Source of the DNA: Mycobacterium sp. Root265
GTDB taxonomy: Bacteria > Actinomycetota > Actinomycetes > Mycobacteriales > Mycobacteriaceae
DNA: 64,000 nucleotides
Direction: 5' to 3'
Assembly (NCBI RefSeq): GCF_001428895.1
Contig: NZ_LMJA01000028.1
Coordinates: forward strand, 308,638-372,637
A program made the position numbers and the translations under genes. This document shows, one piece after another, positions 52,278-61,897 of the stretch. The stretch's first letter is position 1; every line of letters begins with the position of its first letter. A model generated the notes under the pieces. It searched no databases. It had not been told where the DNA came from and worked only from the letters and a program-made list of their open reading frames with translations.

Positions 52278-53564
52278 TTGACCATCAGTCCAGCGCAGAT
52301 CGACGCCATCGATTTCTTCCACGACCCGGCACTGGTCGCCGACCCGTATCCGCTGCTGGCCCGTATGCGGGAAGAGAGTCCGGTGCTGCGCGAACCGACC
52401 CAGGGCGTGCTCGTGGTCACCGGCTACGACGAGGTGCTGGCGGTGGTCGGTGATCACGAGTCGTTCTCGTCGTGCACCAGTGTGACCGGTCCGTTCCCGG
52501 GCTTTCCGGTATCGCTGGACGGCCTGGACGCGGCCACCGTCCGGGCGCTCATCGACGAGCACCGCCAAGAGCTACCGTTCAGCGACCAACTCCCGTCCTT
52601 CGACCCGCCTACCCACACCGCGCACCGGTCGCTGCTGACCCGCCTGATCACCCCCAAGCGCCTGAAGGCCAACGAGGAGTTCATGTGGCGGCTCGCCGAT
52701 CAGGTGCTGGCGCCCTATCTGGCCCGCGGCGGTGGCGAGTTCATCACCGCAGTCGGTAACCCGGTGGCGCTGCTGGTCATCGCCGATCTGCTCGGCGTGC
52801 CCGTCGAGGACCGCGACGAGCTCACCGCGGTACTCACCGGCGACGTCGCCCTGGGCAGCACCGAAGGTGCCGAGATGGCCCACGCCCCACTGGAATATCT
52901 GTACACCCGGTTCGCCGACTACATCTCCGACCGTCGTACTGCACCGCGCAGCGATGTCATGACCGAGATGGCGCAGGCGACGTTCCCGGACGGGTCGACA
53001 CCGGAGGTCATCGACGTGGTGCGGGTGGCGTCCAACCTATTCTCCGCCGGTCAGGAGACCACCGTGCGGTTGCTGTCCTCGGCGATGAAGGTGCTGGCCG
53101 AGGACGCCGACCTGCAGGATCGGCTGCGCCGCCAACCCGAATTGATCGGGAACTTCATCGAGGAGGCGCTGCGCTTCGAGAGTCCGATCCGCGGGGATTT
53201 CCGGCTGGCCCGCGCCGACACCACGATCGGTGGGGTCGACATTGCGGCCGGCACGACCCTCATGGTCCATTACGGTGCCGCCAACCGGGATCCGCGAGTG
53301 TTCGAGAATCCCGACATCTTCGATCTGGACCGGCCGAACTCGCGGCGCCACATCGCATTCGGGCGCGGTATCCACAGTTGCCTGGGCGCACCACTGGCAC
53401 GCGCCGAGGGGCGCATTCTCATCCAGCGCCTGCTCGAGACTGCCGGCGAGATCCGCCTCGACGAGGCCCACCACGGCACGGCGGACCACCGGAGGTTCGG
53501 CTATGTGCCCACCTTCATCCTGCGGGGACTCACCGAACTGCATCTGAAGGTCGTGGGGTCCTGA
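52278..53564 (+). CDS. Cytochrome P450
   Basis: A 428-residue soluble P450. The I-helix proton-transfer motif AGQETT (257-262), ExxR in EEALR (Glu296, Arg299), NRDPRVFENPDIFDLDR and the heme-binding FGRGIHSCLG with axial Cys368 are all present. The start is TTG at 52278, chosen because GAGGAG lies just upstream and the protein then begins near residue 1 of typical bacterial P450s. It needs a ferredoxin and reductase, which are not in the operon, unless the FAD oxidoreductase at 54488 serves. The SDR gene follows and may oxidise the hydroxylated product. The substrate is not known. Confidence 0.95.
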   Translation: MTISPAQIDAIDFFHDPALVADPYPLLARMREESPVLREPTQGVLVVTGYDEVLAVVGDHESFSSCTSVTGPFPGFPVSLDGLDAATVRALIDEHRQELPFSDQLPSFDPPTHTAHRSLLTRLITPKRLKANEEFMWRLADQVLAPYLARGGGEFITAVGNPVALLVIADLLGVPVEDRDELTAVLTGDVALGSTEGAEMAHAPLEYLYTRFADYISDRRTAPRSDVMTEMAQATFPDGSTPEVIDVVRVASNLFSAGQETTVRLLSSAMKVLAEDADLQDRLRRQPELIGNFIEEALRFESPIRGDFRLARADTTIGGVDIAAGTTLMVHYGAANRDPRVFENPDIFDLDRPNSRRHIAFGRGIHSCLGAPLARAEGRILIQRLLETAGEIRLDEAHHGTADHRRFGYVPTFILRGLTELHLKVVGS

Positions 53565-53628
53565 GGGTCGCCCTCGCCCACGCCGTCGCCGCCTGCCCGG
53601 AACGCGCCATCCACATGAAAGAGGAAGC

Positions 53629-54483
53629 ATGTCTGTAGATTTCGCCAGCAAGGACCGCACCGCCTTCGACCTGTCCGGAAAGGTGATCGTCATCGTCGGC
53701 GGCGGGCAGATGCCCGGCGACAAGATCGGCAACGGGCGCGCCACCGCCGTGCTGGCCGCCAGGCACGGAGCCGAGGTGGTGGCTGTGGATCTCAACCTCG
53801 CGGCCGCGCAGGAGACCGTCGACATGATCGAGGCCGAGGGTGGCACCGCCTACGCCGTGCAGGCCGACGTCGCGGAAAAGGACGACTGCCAACGTATCTT
53901 CGACACCGTCATGCAGCGCAGCGGCCGGGTGGACGGGATGGTCTACAGCGTCGCGACCAACCCGCCCTTCGACCGGGAATCGAATTCGATGTCGGTCGAG
54001 AACTTCAACAAGGGCATCAACGTCAACATGCTGGGCTGCTTCCACTGCAACCTCTTTGCCGCCCAATGCATGGAGAAGAACGAGGGCACCAGCACCGGCA
54101 GCATCGTCAACTTCTCCTCGATCGCGAGCCTGAAGAACGAACTGGGCCTGAACATGGGCATCATGCCGTACGCCTTGGGCAAGTGCGGTCTGAACTACAT
54201 CACCGAACTGACCGCGGTCGAGTACGCCGAGGCCGGCATTCGGGCCAACACCCTGATGCTGGGCCCGATCGACTCGACCCTGGGGAACCACGACTCGCAG
54301 GAACTGTTCGGATTCGATTCCGACGAGGTCGACGCGGCCTACAACGAGGTTGTCAAACTCAAGATGGGCCGCGCGAGCAGCTGGGAAACCGCCTACGCCG
54401 CACTGTATCTGCTCGCCGACGAGTCGCGGTTCATGACCGGCCAGCAGATCCGGCTCGATGGGGGAGCAACCCTGGTGCGCTGA
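53629..54483 (+). CDS. SDR family oxidoreductase with unusual glycine loop
   Basis: A 284-residue short-chain dehydrogenase. The catalytic Tyr181-x3-Lys185 (YALGK) and Ser163/164 (NFSSIAS) are intact. The cofactor loop reads VGGGQMPGDKIGNG (23-36) instead of TGxxxGxG, with about four extra residues, and the NNAG motif is replaced by SVATNP. Such loop insertions are seen in some steroid and cholate SDRs. It follows the P450 gene by 64 bp in the same direction and probably oxidises an alcohol made by the P450. AAGAGGAAGC precedes the ATG. Confidence 0.9.
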   Translation: MSVDFASKDRTAFDLSGKVIVIVGGGQMPGDKIGNGRATAVLAARHGAEVVAVDLNLAAAQETVDMIEAEGGTAYAVQADVAEKDDCQRIFDTVMQRSGRVDGMVYSVATNPPFDRESNSMSVENFNKGINVNMLGCFHCNLFAAQCMEKNEGTSTGSIVNFSSIASLKNELGLNMGIMPYALGKCGLNYITELTAVEYAEAGIRANTLMLGPIDSTLGNHDSQELFGFDSDEVDAAYNEVVKLKMGRASSWETAYAALYLLADESRFMTGQQIRLDGGATLVR

Positions 54484-54487
54484 CCGG

Positions 54488-55696
54488 TTACCCGGTCGAC
54501 GGCGGTGTCTGCACCTCGGGGACCGCCGCGGCCAGCAGCGCGGCCCGGTCGGCCCCCAGCGGCGGATAGATCCGCTCAGTGTTGATGACCGTCTTGGTGG
54601 CCTTCGCCGCCGCACCGGTACCGATGACCGTGCGGTCCCAGCCCTCGGTGTACACCGCGCCGGCCGGGCCCAGATCGAGCACCGTCACGTACCAGGGGAT
54701 CCGTAGCGTCAGCAGCGGTGCGCCCACCAGATCGCTGATCACGTTGTAGCCGGCGTAGCGGCCCATCGGCCTGCTGTGCTGACACGACATCACCGAGGTG
54801 TGCCCGTCGTCGACCTGCGCGGCCGCCACATCACCGGCGGCGAAGACATCGGGCACGCCCTCGACGCGCAGTCGGCCGTCGACCGGGACACGGCCCAGCC
54901 GGTCCAGGCTGACGGGCAACTGCGCGGCCAACGGATTCGCCCGCATCCCGGCACACCAGATGACGGTGGCCGCGGGGATCACCGCGCCCGAGGACAGCGT
55001 CACCGTCTCGGCATCCACCGCGATCACCCCGGTACCGGTGACGGCCTCGACCCCGCATCGGGACAGCGCATCCTCGATGACCGGCCGGGCCGAGACACCC
55101 ATATCGGATCCGACGGCCGGGTTGTGGTCGACGAGCAGCACCCTCGGCGTCACCGCCGGCCCGAAATGCGCGGTCAGCCGGGCGGGCAGTTCGCATGCCG
55201 TCTCGATACCGGTCAGCCCGGCCCCCACCACAGCGACGGTGCCCGCACCCGGGGTGTCGGCGGACAGCGTGTCCAGGTGCTCACCCAATCGTGTTGCGCT
55301 GTCGAAGGTGTCGACATCGAAGCCGAACTCGCGCAGGCCGGGAATGTCCGGCAACGCCACCTGGCTGCCCGCCGCCAGTACCAGCCGGTCGTAGTTCACG
55401 GCGATGGTGCCCTCGGGGGTGAGCGCGGTGACCGTGCGGCCGTCTACGTCGACGGCGGTGGCCGTGCCGAGCACATGCGATACGCCCGTGGGGTCCAGCA
55501 GATCGCCCAGCGGCAGCCGGCAGGCACTGAGATCGCGCTCGTAGTTGCGCACCCGGATGTCGTGGTGGGCGGTGGGGGACAGCACGGTGATCCCGATGGA
55601 CGCCGGCGGCAGTCCCAGCTCGTCGACCCGTCGCGCCGCCCCCAGGGCGGCCCACAAACCGGCGAATCCCGACCCGATGATCAGAACCTTGCGCAC
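54488..55696 (-). CDS. FAD-dependent NAD(P)H oxidoreductase (type II NADH dehydrogenase-like)
   Basis: A 402-residue flavoprotein with two Rossmann-type motifs: FAD-binding [19 protein letters not shown] (4-22) and NADH-binding [21 protein letters not shown] (about 154-174), plus the late FAD block [15 protein letters not shown] (about 286-300). It resembles NDH-2, but the C-terminal membrane anchor of NDH-2 is not evident, so another quinone or ferredoxin reductase role is possible. It runs opposite to the P450-SDR genes and ends 4 bp from the SDR stop. A redox-partner role for the P450 is possible but not shown. Confidence 0.88.
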   Translation of the reverse strand: MRKVLIIGSGFAGLWAALGAARRVDELGLPPASIGITVLSPTAHHDIRVRNYERDLSACRLPLGDLLDPTGVSHVLGTATAVDVDGRTVTALTPEGTIAVNYDRLVLAAGSQVALPDIPGLREFGFDVDTFDSATRLGEHLDTLSADTPGAGTVAVVGAGLTGIETACELPARLTAHFGPAVTPRVLLVDHNPAVGSDMGVSARPVIEDALSRCGVEAVTGTGVIAVDAETVTLSSGAVIPAATVIWCAGMRANPLAAQLPVSLDRLGRVPVDGRLRVEGVPDVFAAGDVAAAQVDDGHTSVMSCQHSRPMGRYAGYNVISDLVGAPLLTLRIPWYVTVLDLGPAGAVYTEGWDRTVIGTGAAAKATKTVINTERIYPPLGADRAALLAAAVPEVQTPPSTG

Positions 55697-55727
55697 CCAA
55701 GCAGGGTGTCACGAAAGAGGGTGCCCG

Positions 55728-55733
55728 TAGACT
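55728..55733 (+). promoter_or_regulatory. Candidate -10 box for yebC
   Basis: TAGACT fits the -10 pattern; GTGTCA (55706-55711) 16 bp upstream is a possible -35. The yebC ATG is 38 bp downstream and has AAAGAGGG before it. Confidence 0.5.
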
Positions 55734-55771
55734 GGGCAGTCGACGTTTCACCAGAAAGAGGGCGTACCTGC

Positions 55772-56527
55772 ATGAGCGGCCATTCCAAGTGGGCCACCAC
55801 AAAGCACAAGAAGGCCGTCGTCGACGCCAAGCGCGGCAAGATGTTCGCCAAGCTCATCAAGAACATCGAGGTCGCAGCCCGTACCGGTGGCGGCGACCCG
55901 TCGGGTAATCCGACGTTGTATGACGCCATCCAGAAGGCCAAGAAGTCGTCGGTGCCCAACGACAACATCGAGCGCGCCCGCAAGCGCGGCGGCGGTGAAG
56001 AGGCCGGCGGCGCCGACTGGCAGAACATCACCTACGAGGGCTACGGCCCCAATGGTGTTGCGGTGCTTATCGAATGTCTCACCGACAACCGCAACCGCGC
56101 CGCCGGCGAGGTGCGCGTCGCCATGACCCGCAACGGCGGCAACATGGCCGACCCGGGGTCGGTGTCCTACCTGTTCTCCCGCAAGGGCGTCGTCACCCTC
56201 GACAAGAACGGCCTCACCGAGGACGACGTGCTCGCCGCCGTGCTGGAGGCCGGGGCCGAGGAGATCAACGATCTCGGCGAGAGCTTCGAGATCATCTCCG
56301 AGCCCACCGACCTGGTGGCCGTGCGTACCGCGCTGCAGGACGCCGGTATCGACTACGACTCCGCGGACTCCGGTTTCCAGCCGTCGGTCAGCGTGCAGGT
56401 GGACCTCGAGGGCGCCCGCAAGGTGCTCAAGCTCATCGATGCGCTGGAAGACAGCGACGATGTGCAGGACGTCTACACCAACATCGACATCCCGGACGAG
56501 GTCGCCGCCCAGCTCGACGAGGACTAG
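55772..56527 (+). CDS. yebC: YebC/PmpR family protein (TACO1-like)
   Basis: A 251-residue three-domain protein. It begins [20 protein letters not shown], with the hallmark GHSKWxxxKHKK, then [18 protein letters not shown], and an [29 protein letters not shown] domain, ending in [11 protein letters not shown]. YebC proteins were named as transcriptional regulators, and some are now known to help ribosomes translate polyproline stretches, so both roles are reported. It corresponds to Rv2603c. In this genome 7 kb of other genes separate it from pdxT. The stop abuts, tail to tail, the stop of the atypical SDR gene. Confidence 0.96.
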   Translation: MSGHSKWATTKHKKAVVDAKRGKMFAKLIKNIEVAARTGGGDPSGNPTLYDAIQKAKKSSVPNDNIERARKRGGGEEAGGADWQNITYEGYGPNGVAVLIECLTDNRNRAAGEVRVAMTRNGGNMADPGSVSYLFSRKGVVTLDKNGLTEDDVLAAVLEAGAEEINDLGESFEIISEPTDLVAVRTALQDAGIDYDSADSGFQPSVSVQVDLEGARKVLKLIDALEDSDDVQDVYTNIDIPDEVAAQLDED

Positions 56528-57175
56528 TTAGAGCGCTTCCCCGATCGGCGTCTCCCCGGCGATGAGCTCGAAGGTCCGGCCCGCCGTCGCGGGGGAGTCC
56601 AGCACCGCCAGCAGGACCGCGGCGACATCGGCGCGCGCGATCGTGCCGCGGCCGGTCGACTCGGCGATCTGCACTTTGCCGGTGCCCGGGTCGTCGGTGA
56701 GCCCGCCCGGCCGCACGATGGTGGTCTGCAGCGCGCTGCGCGCCCGCACGTTCGCATCGGCCTCGGATTTGGCGCGGATATAGGCCTGGAACACCTCGTC
56801 GTACCCGTCGTCGAGGCTGCGGTCGTCGGCCCCTATCGCCGACACCATCACATAGCGGTGCACACCCGCGGACTCGGCGGCATCGGCCAGCAGGATCGCC
56901 GCGTCCCGGTCCACCGTCTGCTTACGCGCGACACCGCTGCCCGGACCGGCCCCGGCGGCGAACACCACCGCATCGGCCCCGCGCAGCGCCTCGGCGACCT
57001 GCTCCACGGTGCTGTTCTCCAGATCCAGCACCACCGCCTGCGCTCCGACCGCCTCGAGATCGGTGCTGTGCGAGGGGTTCCGGATCAGCCCGACCGGCGC
57101 ATCACCCCGGGCCGCCAGCAGCCGCTCCAGAATCAACGCGATCTTTCCGTGTCCGCCCGCTATGACTACTCGCAT
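56528..57175 (-). CDS. NAD(P)-binding atypical SDR (NmrA/YhfK-like)
   Basis: A 215-residue Rossmann protein beginning [20 protein letters not shown], with the glycine motif GGHGKIA (7-13), the atypical-SDR segments [15 protein letters not shown] and [11 protein letters not shown], and [15 protein letters not shown]. It lacks a full catalytic YxxxK; family members often bind NAD(P)H as redox sensors or act on quinones. The start ATG at 57175 fits homologs; longer frames run into the ruvC promoter. It is divergent from ruvC, with 104 bp between them. The function is not assigned. Confidence 0.88.
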   Translation of the reverse strand: MRVVIAGGHGKIALILERLLAARGDAPVGLIRNPSHSTDLEAVGAQAVVLDLENSTVEQVAEALRGADAVVFAAGAGPGSGVARKQTVDRDAAILLADAAESAGVHRYVMVSAIGADDRSLDDGYDEVFQAYIRAKSEADANVRARSALQTTIVRPGGLTDDPGTGKVQIAESTGRGTIARADVAAVLLAVLDSPATAGRTFELIAGETPIGEAL

Positions 57176-57245
57176 GTCTCCATGGTGGCACGGCAAGAAT
57201 TGCGCGTGTCCCTCTCCGGATGTGTCGGGCCCGGCGGCTACGCTA

Positions 57246-57261
57246 TCGAACACGTGTTCTG
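57246..57261 (+). promoter_or_regulatory. LexA (SOS) box at the ruvC promoter
   Basis: TCGAAC-ACGT-GTTCTG matches the mycobacterial LexA consensus TCGAAC-N4-GTTCGA at 10 of the 12 fixed positions. A -10 box TACGCT lies at 57239-57244, so LexA bound here would cover the transcription start. ruvC is LexA-controlled in M. tuberculosis. Confidence 0.8.
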
Positions 57262-57279
57262 ATCGGTGAAGGGGCTGGC

Positions 57280-57837
57280 GTGCGGGTAATGGGAGTCGAT
57301 CCCGGGTTGACGCGCTGCGGATTGTCGGTGATCGAGACCGGTCGCGGTCGCCATGTCGTCGCGCTCGACGTCGATGTCGTTCGGACCCCGGCAGGTGAAG
57401 CGCTGGAGCGCCGGTTGCTCACCATCAGCGACACCGTCGAATACTGGATGGACACCCATCGCCCCGACGTGATCGCCATCGAGCGGGTGTTCGCCAACCA
57501 GAACGCCAACACCGCGATGGGCACTGCTCAGGCCGGCGGGGTCATCGCACTGGCGGCCGCCCGCCGCGATATCGACGTGCACTTCCACACCCCCAGCGAG
57601 GTCAAGGCCGCGGTCACCGGCAACGGCCGCGCCGATAAGGCGCAGGTCACCACGATGGTCACCAAAATCCTCGGGCTGCAACAGAAACCGACCCCGGCTG
57701 ACGCCGCGGACGCGCTGGCGCTGGCCATCTGTCACTGCTGGCGGGCGCCCATGATCGCCCGGATGGCCGAGGCGGAGGCCAAGGCCGCCGAGGCCAAGCG
57801 GAAATACGAATCCAAGCTCAAGGCGGCCCGCGCATGA
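57280..57837 (+). CDS. ruvC: Crossover junction endodeoxyribonuclease RuvC
   Basis: A 185-residue Holliday-junction resolvase. The catalytic acids are in place: Asp7 in [11 protein letters not shown], Glu in [11 protein letters not shown] (about 68), and the aspartates in [14 protein letters not shown] (about 140-147). The C-terminal tail is longer and helical ([22 protein letters not shown]). The GTG start at 57280 follows AAGGGG. It overlaps ruvA (ATGA), so the three ruv genes form one operon. A LexA box upstream makes the operon DNA-damage inducible. Confidence 0.97.
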   Translation: MRVMGVDPGLTRCGLSVIETGRGRHVVALDVDVVRTPAGEALERRLLTISDTVEYWMDTHRPDVIAIERVFANQNANTAMGTAQAGGVIALAAARRDIDVHFHTPSEVKAAVTGNGRADKAQVTTMVTKILGLQQKPTPADAADALALAICHCWRAPMIARMAEAEAKAAEAKRKYESKLKAARA

Positions 57838-58424
57838 TCGCCTCGGTGCGTGGCGAGATCATCGAGATCGCCCTCGATCACGCGGTCGTCGAAGCCGCCG
57901 GGGTCGGTTACAAGGTGATGGCCACCCCGTCGACGTTGTCCACGCTGCGGCGCGGAGACGAGGCCCGGCTGATCACCGCGATGATCGTGCGTGAGGACTC
58001 GATGACGTTGTACGGCTTCGCCGACGGTGAGTCGCGTGATCTGTTCAGCACACTGCTGGGCGTCTCCGGTGTCGGCCCGAAGATCGCGCTGGCGACCCTG
58101 GCCGTGTATGACGCAACCTCGCTGCGCCAGGCGCTCGCCGACGGTGATGTCACCGCGCTGACCAGGGTGCCGGGCATCGGCAAGCGCGGCGCCGAGCGGA
58201 TGGTGCTGGAACTGCGCGACAAGATCGGCGCGGTCCCCGGCGCCGGCGGATCGGCAGCGGCCATCGGGCACGCGGTGCGGATGCCGGTGGTGGAAGCCCT
58301 TGTCGGACTGGGCTTCGCGGTCAAACAGGCCGAGGAGGCCACCGACAAGGTGCTCGCCGACGACCCGGCGGCCACCACCTCGACCGCGCTGCGGGCGGCC
58401 CTGTCGATGCTGGGTAAGAAATGA
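57834..58424 (+). CDS. ruvA: Holliday junction DNA helicase subunit RuvA
   Basis: A 196-residue protein that binds four-way junctions and recruits RuvB. The N-terminal OB-fold domain ([27 protein letters not shown]) is followed by tandem helix-hairpin-helix motifs ([25 protein letters not shown] and [23 protein letters not shown], about 78-132) and a C-terminal domain contacting RuvB ([25 protein letters not shown]). Overlaps ruvC and ruvB by ATGA. Confidence 0.97.
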   Translation: MIASVRGEIIEIALDHAVVEAAGVGYKVMATPSTLSTLRRGDEARLITAMIVREDSMTLYGFADGESRDLFSTLLGVSGVGPKIALATLAVYDATSLRQALADGDVTALTRVPGIGKRGAERMVLELRDKIGAVPGAGGSAAAIGHAVRMPVVEALVGLGFAVKQAEEATDKVLADDPAATTSTALRAALSMLGKK

Positions 58425-59485
58425 GCAGATTCGACGAGGACGTCGAGGGCGACGAGCACGCGAGCCGGGACGTCTCGGCGGCCCTGACCGTCGGCGAAGG
58501 AGATGTCGACGCCAGCCTGCGGCCGCGCACCCTCGGTGAGTTCATCGGGCAGCACCGGGTACGGGAACAGCTCCAGCTGGTGCTCGAAGGCGCCAAGAAC
58601 CGGGGCGGCACACCGGATCACATCCTGCTGTCCGGACCGCCCGGCCTTGGCAAGACCTCGCTGGCGATGATCATCGCCGCCGAACTCAGTTCGGCGCTAC
58701 GGGTCACCTCGGGTCCGGCGCTGGAACGTGCCGGCGACCTCGCAGCGATGCTGTCCAACCTGGTCGAGGGCGATGTGCTGTTCATCGACGAGATCCACCG
58801 CATCGCGCGGCCCGCCGAGGAGATGCTGTACCTGGCGATGGAGGACTTCCGGGTCGACGTCGTGGTCGGCAAAGGCCCTGGGGCGACATCGATTCCATTG
58901 GACGTGGCGCCGTTCACGCTGGTCGGTGCGACCACCCGGTCCGGTGCGCTGACCGGCCCACTGCGGGACCGGTTCGGTTTCACCGCGCACATGGACTTCT
59001 ACGAACCGGCCGATCTGGAACGGGTGCTGCACCGCTCGGCCGGGATCCTCGGCATCGAGCTGGGCGCCACCGCCGGCTCCGAGATCGCGCGGCGTTCCCG
59101 CGGCACCCCGCGGATCGCCAACCGGCTGCTGCGCCGGGTCCGTGATTACGCCGAGGTTCGCGCCGACGGCATCATCACCCGCGATATCGCCAAGGCGGCA
59201 CTTGAGGTCTACGACGTCGACGAACTGGGCCTGGACCGGCTGGACCGCGCGGTGCTCTCGGCCCTGACCCGCAGCTTCGGCGGCGGACCGGTCGGGGTGT
59301 CCACCCTGGCGGTCGCGGTGGGGGAGGAAGCCACCACCGTCGAAGAGGTGTGCGAACCCTTCCTGGTGCGTGCCGGGATGATCGCCCGTACCCCGCGCGG
59401 CCGGGTCGCGACCCCGCTGGCGTGGACACACCTGGGCCTGCAACCGCCGGTCACCGGATTCGGGCAGACCGGACTGTTTGAATAG
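58421..59485 (+). CDS. ruvB: Holliday junction DNA helicase RuvB
   Basis: A 354-residue AAA+ motor that drives branch migration with RuvA. Walker A GPPGLGKT (72-79), Walker B FIDEIHR (121-127), sensor 1 [10 protein letters not shown] with the arginine-finger region LRDRFGF, and the C-terminal winged helix ([37 protein letters not shown]) are complete. The N-terminal 20 residues are acidic and variable. It is the last gene of the LexA-controlled operon; the DUF1304 gene starts 6 bp after it and may be co-transcribed. Confidence 0.98.
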   Translation: MSRFDEDVEGDEHASRDVSAALTVGEGDVDASLRPRTLGEFIGQHRVREQLQLVLEGAKNRGGTPDHILLSGPPGLGKTSLAMIIAAELSSALRVTSGPALERAGDLAAMLSNLVEGDVLFIDEIHRIARPAEEMLYLAMEDFRVDVVVGKGPGATSIPLDVAPFTLVGATTRSGALTGPLRDRFGFTAHMDFYEPADLERVLHRSAGILGIELGATAGSEIARRSRGTPRIANRLLRRVRDYAEVRADGIITRDIAKAALEVYDVDELGLDRLDRAVLSALTRSFGGGPVGVSTLAVAVGEEATTVEEVCEPFLVRAGMIARTPRGRVATPLAWTHLGLQPPVTGFGQTGLFE

Positions 59486-59491
59486 TCTCCC

Positions 59492-59881
59492 ATGATCACC
59501 GCCGGTCTCGTCATCGCCAGCCTCGCCGCGCTGCTGCACGTGTACATCTTCGTGATGGAGTCGCTGACCTGGACGTCGCCGCGCACCCGGGCGACCTTCG
59601 GGCTGAGTGCCCAGGAGGCCGAGGCGACCAAGGAAATGGCCTTCAATCAGGGCTTCTACAACCTGTTCCTGGCCATCGTGTCCGGGGTCGGCATCGGCGC
59701 CGTACTGACCGGGCACGGCGCGGTAGGGACCGCGCTGGTCCTGGCCGGGGTGGGATCGATGCTGGCGGCCGCGCTGGTGCTGCTGCTGTCCTCACCGGAC
59801 AAGGCCCGCGCCGCCGTCACCCAGGGTGTGTTCCCGTTGATCTCGGTGCTGCTGATCGCGATCAACCTGGTTACCGCTTGA
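59492..59881 (+). CDS. DUF1304 family membrane protein
   Basis: A 129-residue protein with four hydrophobic segments: LVIASLAALLHVYIFVMESL, FYNLFLAIVSGVGIGAVLTG, GTALVLAGVGSMLAAALVLLLS and GVFPLISVLLIAINLV. The early HxYIFxxEsxxW pattern and NQGFYNLFLA are typical of DUF1304. The function is not known. It begins 6 bp after ruvB, so it may share the damage-inducible transcript, which would be unusual for a membrane protein of this type. Confidence 0.9.
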   Translation: MITAGLVIASLAALLHVYIFVMESLTWTSPRTRATFGLSAQEAEATKEMAFNQGFYNLFLAIVSGVGIGAVLTGHGAVGTALVLAGVGSMLAAALVLLLSSPDKARAAVTQGVFPLISVLLIAINLVTA

Positions 59882-59922
59882 TCATGGTGGGTAATCCCCT
59901 CGGCATGACCGAGGAGGCCACC

Positions 59923-60582
59923 ATGTCCGACACACGCGTAAAACCTGCCCGTGGCAGCAGACTGGCGATATCGCGCAGCCGCGGAGCCCTCAGTGGATTC
60001 CTGCTGATACTTCTCGGCCTGTGGGGTGCGCTCATCCCGTTCGTCGGGCCGTACTTCGACTTCGCCTTCACACCCGATTCGCCGTGGACGTGGACCCTCG
60101 GCCGGGGCTGGCTGGAGGTGCTTCCCGGCGTGGTGGCGGTGATCGGCGGTCTGCTCCTGCTGGTGTCACGCAACCGTGCCACCGCGATGCTGGGCGGATG
60201 GCTGGCCGTCGCCGCCGGGGCGTGGTTCGTGGTGGGGCGTGCGCTGGCCGCGCCGCTCGCGCTCGGCAACGTGGGTAGCCCGGTGGCCGTCACCGAGTCC
60301 AAGCGGGTGGTGCTGGAGCTCGCGTACTTCTCCGGTCTCGGCGCCCTGGTGGTCTTCCTCGGCGCGGTCGCGGTCGGCCGGTTGTCGGTGCGCAGCGTCC
60401 GTGATGTGGAGATCCGCGATGTCGACACTGTCAGGCCGGTCGATACCACGGGATCGCAGCCGGTGGTGATGCCCGATCAGAAGACGGAGGTCATTGGACC
60501 CACCGCCGAGGCGCGTCGCCGGAAGGGTTGGCGGGGCATGTTCCGCAGCGGCGACCGCAACAACGAGCTGGCGCACCGCTAG
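59923..60582 (+). CDS. Small multi-pass membrane protein, unknown function
   Basis: A 219-residue protein with about four hydrophobic segments: SGFLLILLGLWGALIPFVGP, LEVLPGVVAVIGGLLLLVS, MLGGWLAVAAGAWFVVGRAL and ALVVFLGAVAVGRL. A soluble C-terminal tail of about 80 residues is rich in charged residues. The start at 59923 is set by GAGGAGG a few bases upstream. Mycobacterial genomes encode many proteins of this form without known role. It may be read with the DUF1304 gene, 41 bp upstream. Its end is 2 bp from the convergent GGDEF gene. Confidence 0.8.
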   Translation: MSDTRVKPARGSRLAISRSRGALSGFLLILLGLWGALIPFVGPYFDFAFTPDSPWTWTLGRGWLEVLPGVVAVIGGLLLLVSRNRATAMLGGWLAVAAGAWFVVGRALAAPLALGNVGSPVAVTESKRVVLELAYFSGLGALVVFLGAVAVGRLSVRSVRDVEIRDVDTVRPVDTTGSQPVVMPDQKTEVIGPTAEARRRKGWRGMFRSGDRNNELAHR

Positions 60583-60584
60583 AT

Positions 60585-61655
60585 CTACTGCCGCACGACA
60601 TCGGACGCGTGGCGCACCTGATTGCCACCGGCACGCTTGGCGGTGTACATCGCCCGATCCGCCACGCCGAGCAGTTCGTCCAGCGCCTCCCGGGACGCCG
60701 GGAGGCGCTGGACGGATGCGGTGCCGACGCTGGCGGTCACGCCATCGGGCAGCGCACCGATCGCGGCACACACTCGATCGGCGAGCTGATGGATATGCCG
60801 GTCACCGGTGGTGGAGGCGATGCAGAACTCTTCCCCGCCGATACGGGCCACGACTGCGTCGCCGCCGGCGGCCTTGCGCAGCACAGCGGCCACCGCCTTG
60901 AGTACCTCGTCGCCGGCGGCGTGCCCCAAGGTGTCGTTGACCTGTTTGAAGCAGTCCAGATCCACCATCACCAGTCCGAGCACCCCGCGGCCGCGGACGA
61001 AGCGGCCGGCGCGGTGTCCCACCGCCCGGTAGAAACCACGTCGGTTGTGCAGGCCGGTGAGGACGTCGACGTCCGAGTTCACCGCGTCGGCGCCCAGAAG
61101 CTGGACCAGAATCTGGCCCATCATCGGCACGGTGAGCATGCTGGCCAATATCAGCAGGAGCTGGCTGATCGCCATTGCGGTGTCACCGACCATGGCGGCC
61201 CGCACTCCGCAGATCACCGCGGTCCCGACCCCCACACCGAGTACCAGCGCCAGAAACCGGCTGTTCTGGGTGAAGGCCACGAGGCCGCCGATCGCCGCGA
61301 AGATGGCGCAGGCCAGCAGTCCGCGTTGCGGGTCCAGGATGATCAGGCTCGCCGCCGAGACGCACACCGCCGACAGCACGGCAAAGATCCGGGACACCCG
61401 TCGCGATGGCCAGCGGATCAGCCAGGCGATCGTCATGCTCCAGCACAGCGCGGTCGCTGAGAACGCGATGAGGTAGGTCGGCCATCCGGAGGGCACCTCC
61501 GGGCTCCACAGCAGCAGCAACGGCACGAATCCGAGTGCGGTGACCGTCGTGGCCATGATCAGTTGAAGGGGCCAGCGAAGCTGCTGGGACTCCAAGTACA
61601 CCGAAAGCCACTCGTAGCGGTCCGGTTGCCGCCACCACCGGCGAATCGTGTTCAT
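60585..61655 (-). CDS. Membrane-bound GGDEF protein (diguanylate cyclase)
   Basis: A 356-residue protein. About six hydrophobic segments (residues 30-185) form an N-terminal membrane sensor, followed by a GGDEF domain. The active-site GGEEF is intact (273-277) and VMVDLDCFKQVNDTLGHAAGDEVL carries the metal-binding aspartate, so c-di-GMP synthesis is likely. No RxxD inhibitory site is seen five residues before GGEEF. The N-terminal WWRQPDRYEWLSVYLESQQLR is shared with the second GGDEF protein 2 kb away, so the two arose by duplication. The signal sensed is unknown. Confidence 0.93.
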   Translation of the reverse strand: MNTIRRWWRQPDRYEWLSVYLESQQLRWPLQLIMATTVTALGFVPLLLLWSPEVPSGWPTYLIAFSATALCWSMTIAWLIRWPSRRVSRIFAVLSAVCVSAASLIILDPQRGLLACAIFAAIGGLVAFTQNSRFLALVLGVGVGTAVICGVRAAMVGDTAMAISQLLLILASMLTVPMMGQILVQLLGADAVNSDVDVLTGLHNRRGFYRAVGHRAGRFVRGRGVLGLVMVDLDCFKQVNDTLGHAAGDEVLKAVAAVLRKAAGGDAVVARIGGEEFCIASTTGDRHIHQLADRVCAAIGALPDGVTASVGTASVQRLPASREALDELLGVADRAMYTAKRAGGNQVRHASDVVRQ

Positions 61656-61743
61656 CGCGTCAGTTCGTTTGAAAGATCGAGGTCAGTTGTGTCCGGTATC
61701 ACTGTACGGCGTTCAAGCGGGTGCTCAGCACATCAGTGTGCCG

Positions 61744-61893
61744 TTAGCTGTGGGACTGCTCAGGATCGAGTTCGTCGAGCAGTTGCTGCATCGTGCGGCA
61801 CATCTGGCTGAAGTGCTGTTCGCCGACGGCGCCTGCCCAGCGTTGCTCGAGATCGACGACGCTCTCTTGACGGAGCTGTGGGCGGGCAGCATA
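61744..61893 (-). pseudogene. C-terminal remnant of a MarR-family regulator
   Basis: On the minus strand an open frame of 49 codons ends at TAA (61744). Its product includes LRQESVVDLEQRWAGAVGEQ and then HFSQMCRTMQQLLDELDPEQ, which reads like the last two helices of a MarR/winged-helix regulator. In-frame stops at 61894-61896 and 61900-61902 lie directly upstream, and no start codon or DNA-binding part remains. It is best seen as a truncated gene. It sits beside the alpha/beta-hydrolase gene that it may once have controlled. Confidence 0.6.
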
Positions 61894-61897
61894 TTAC

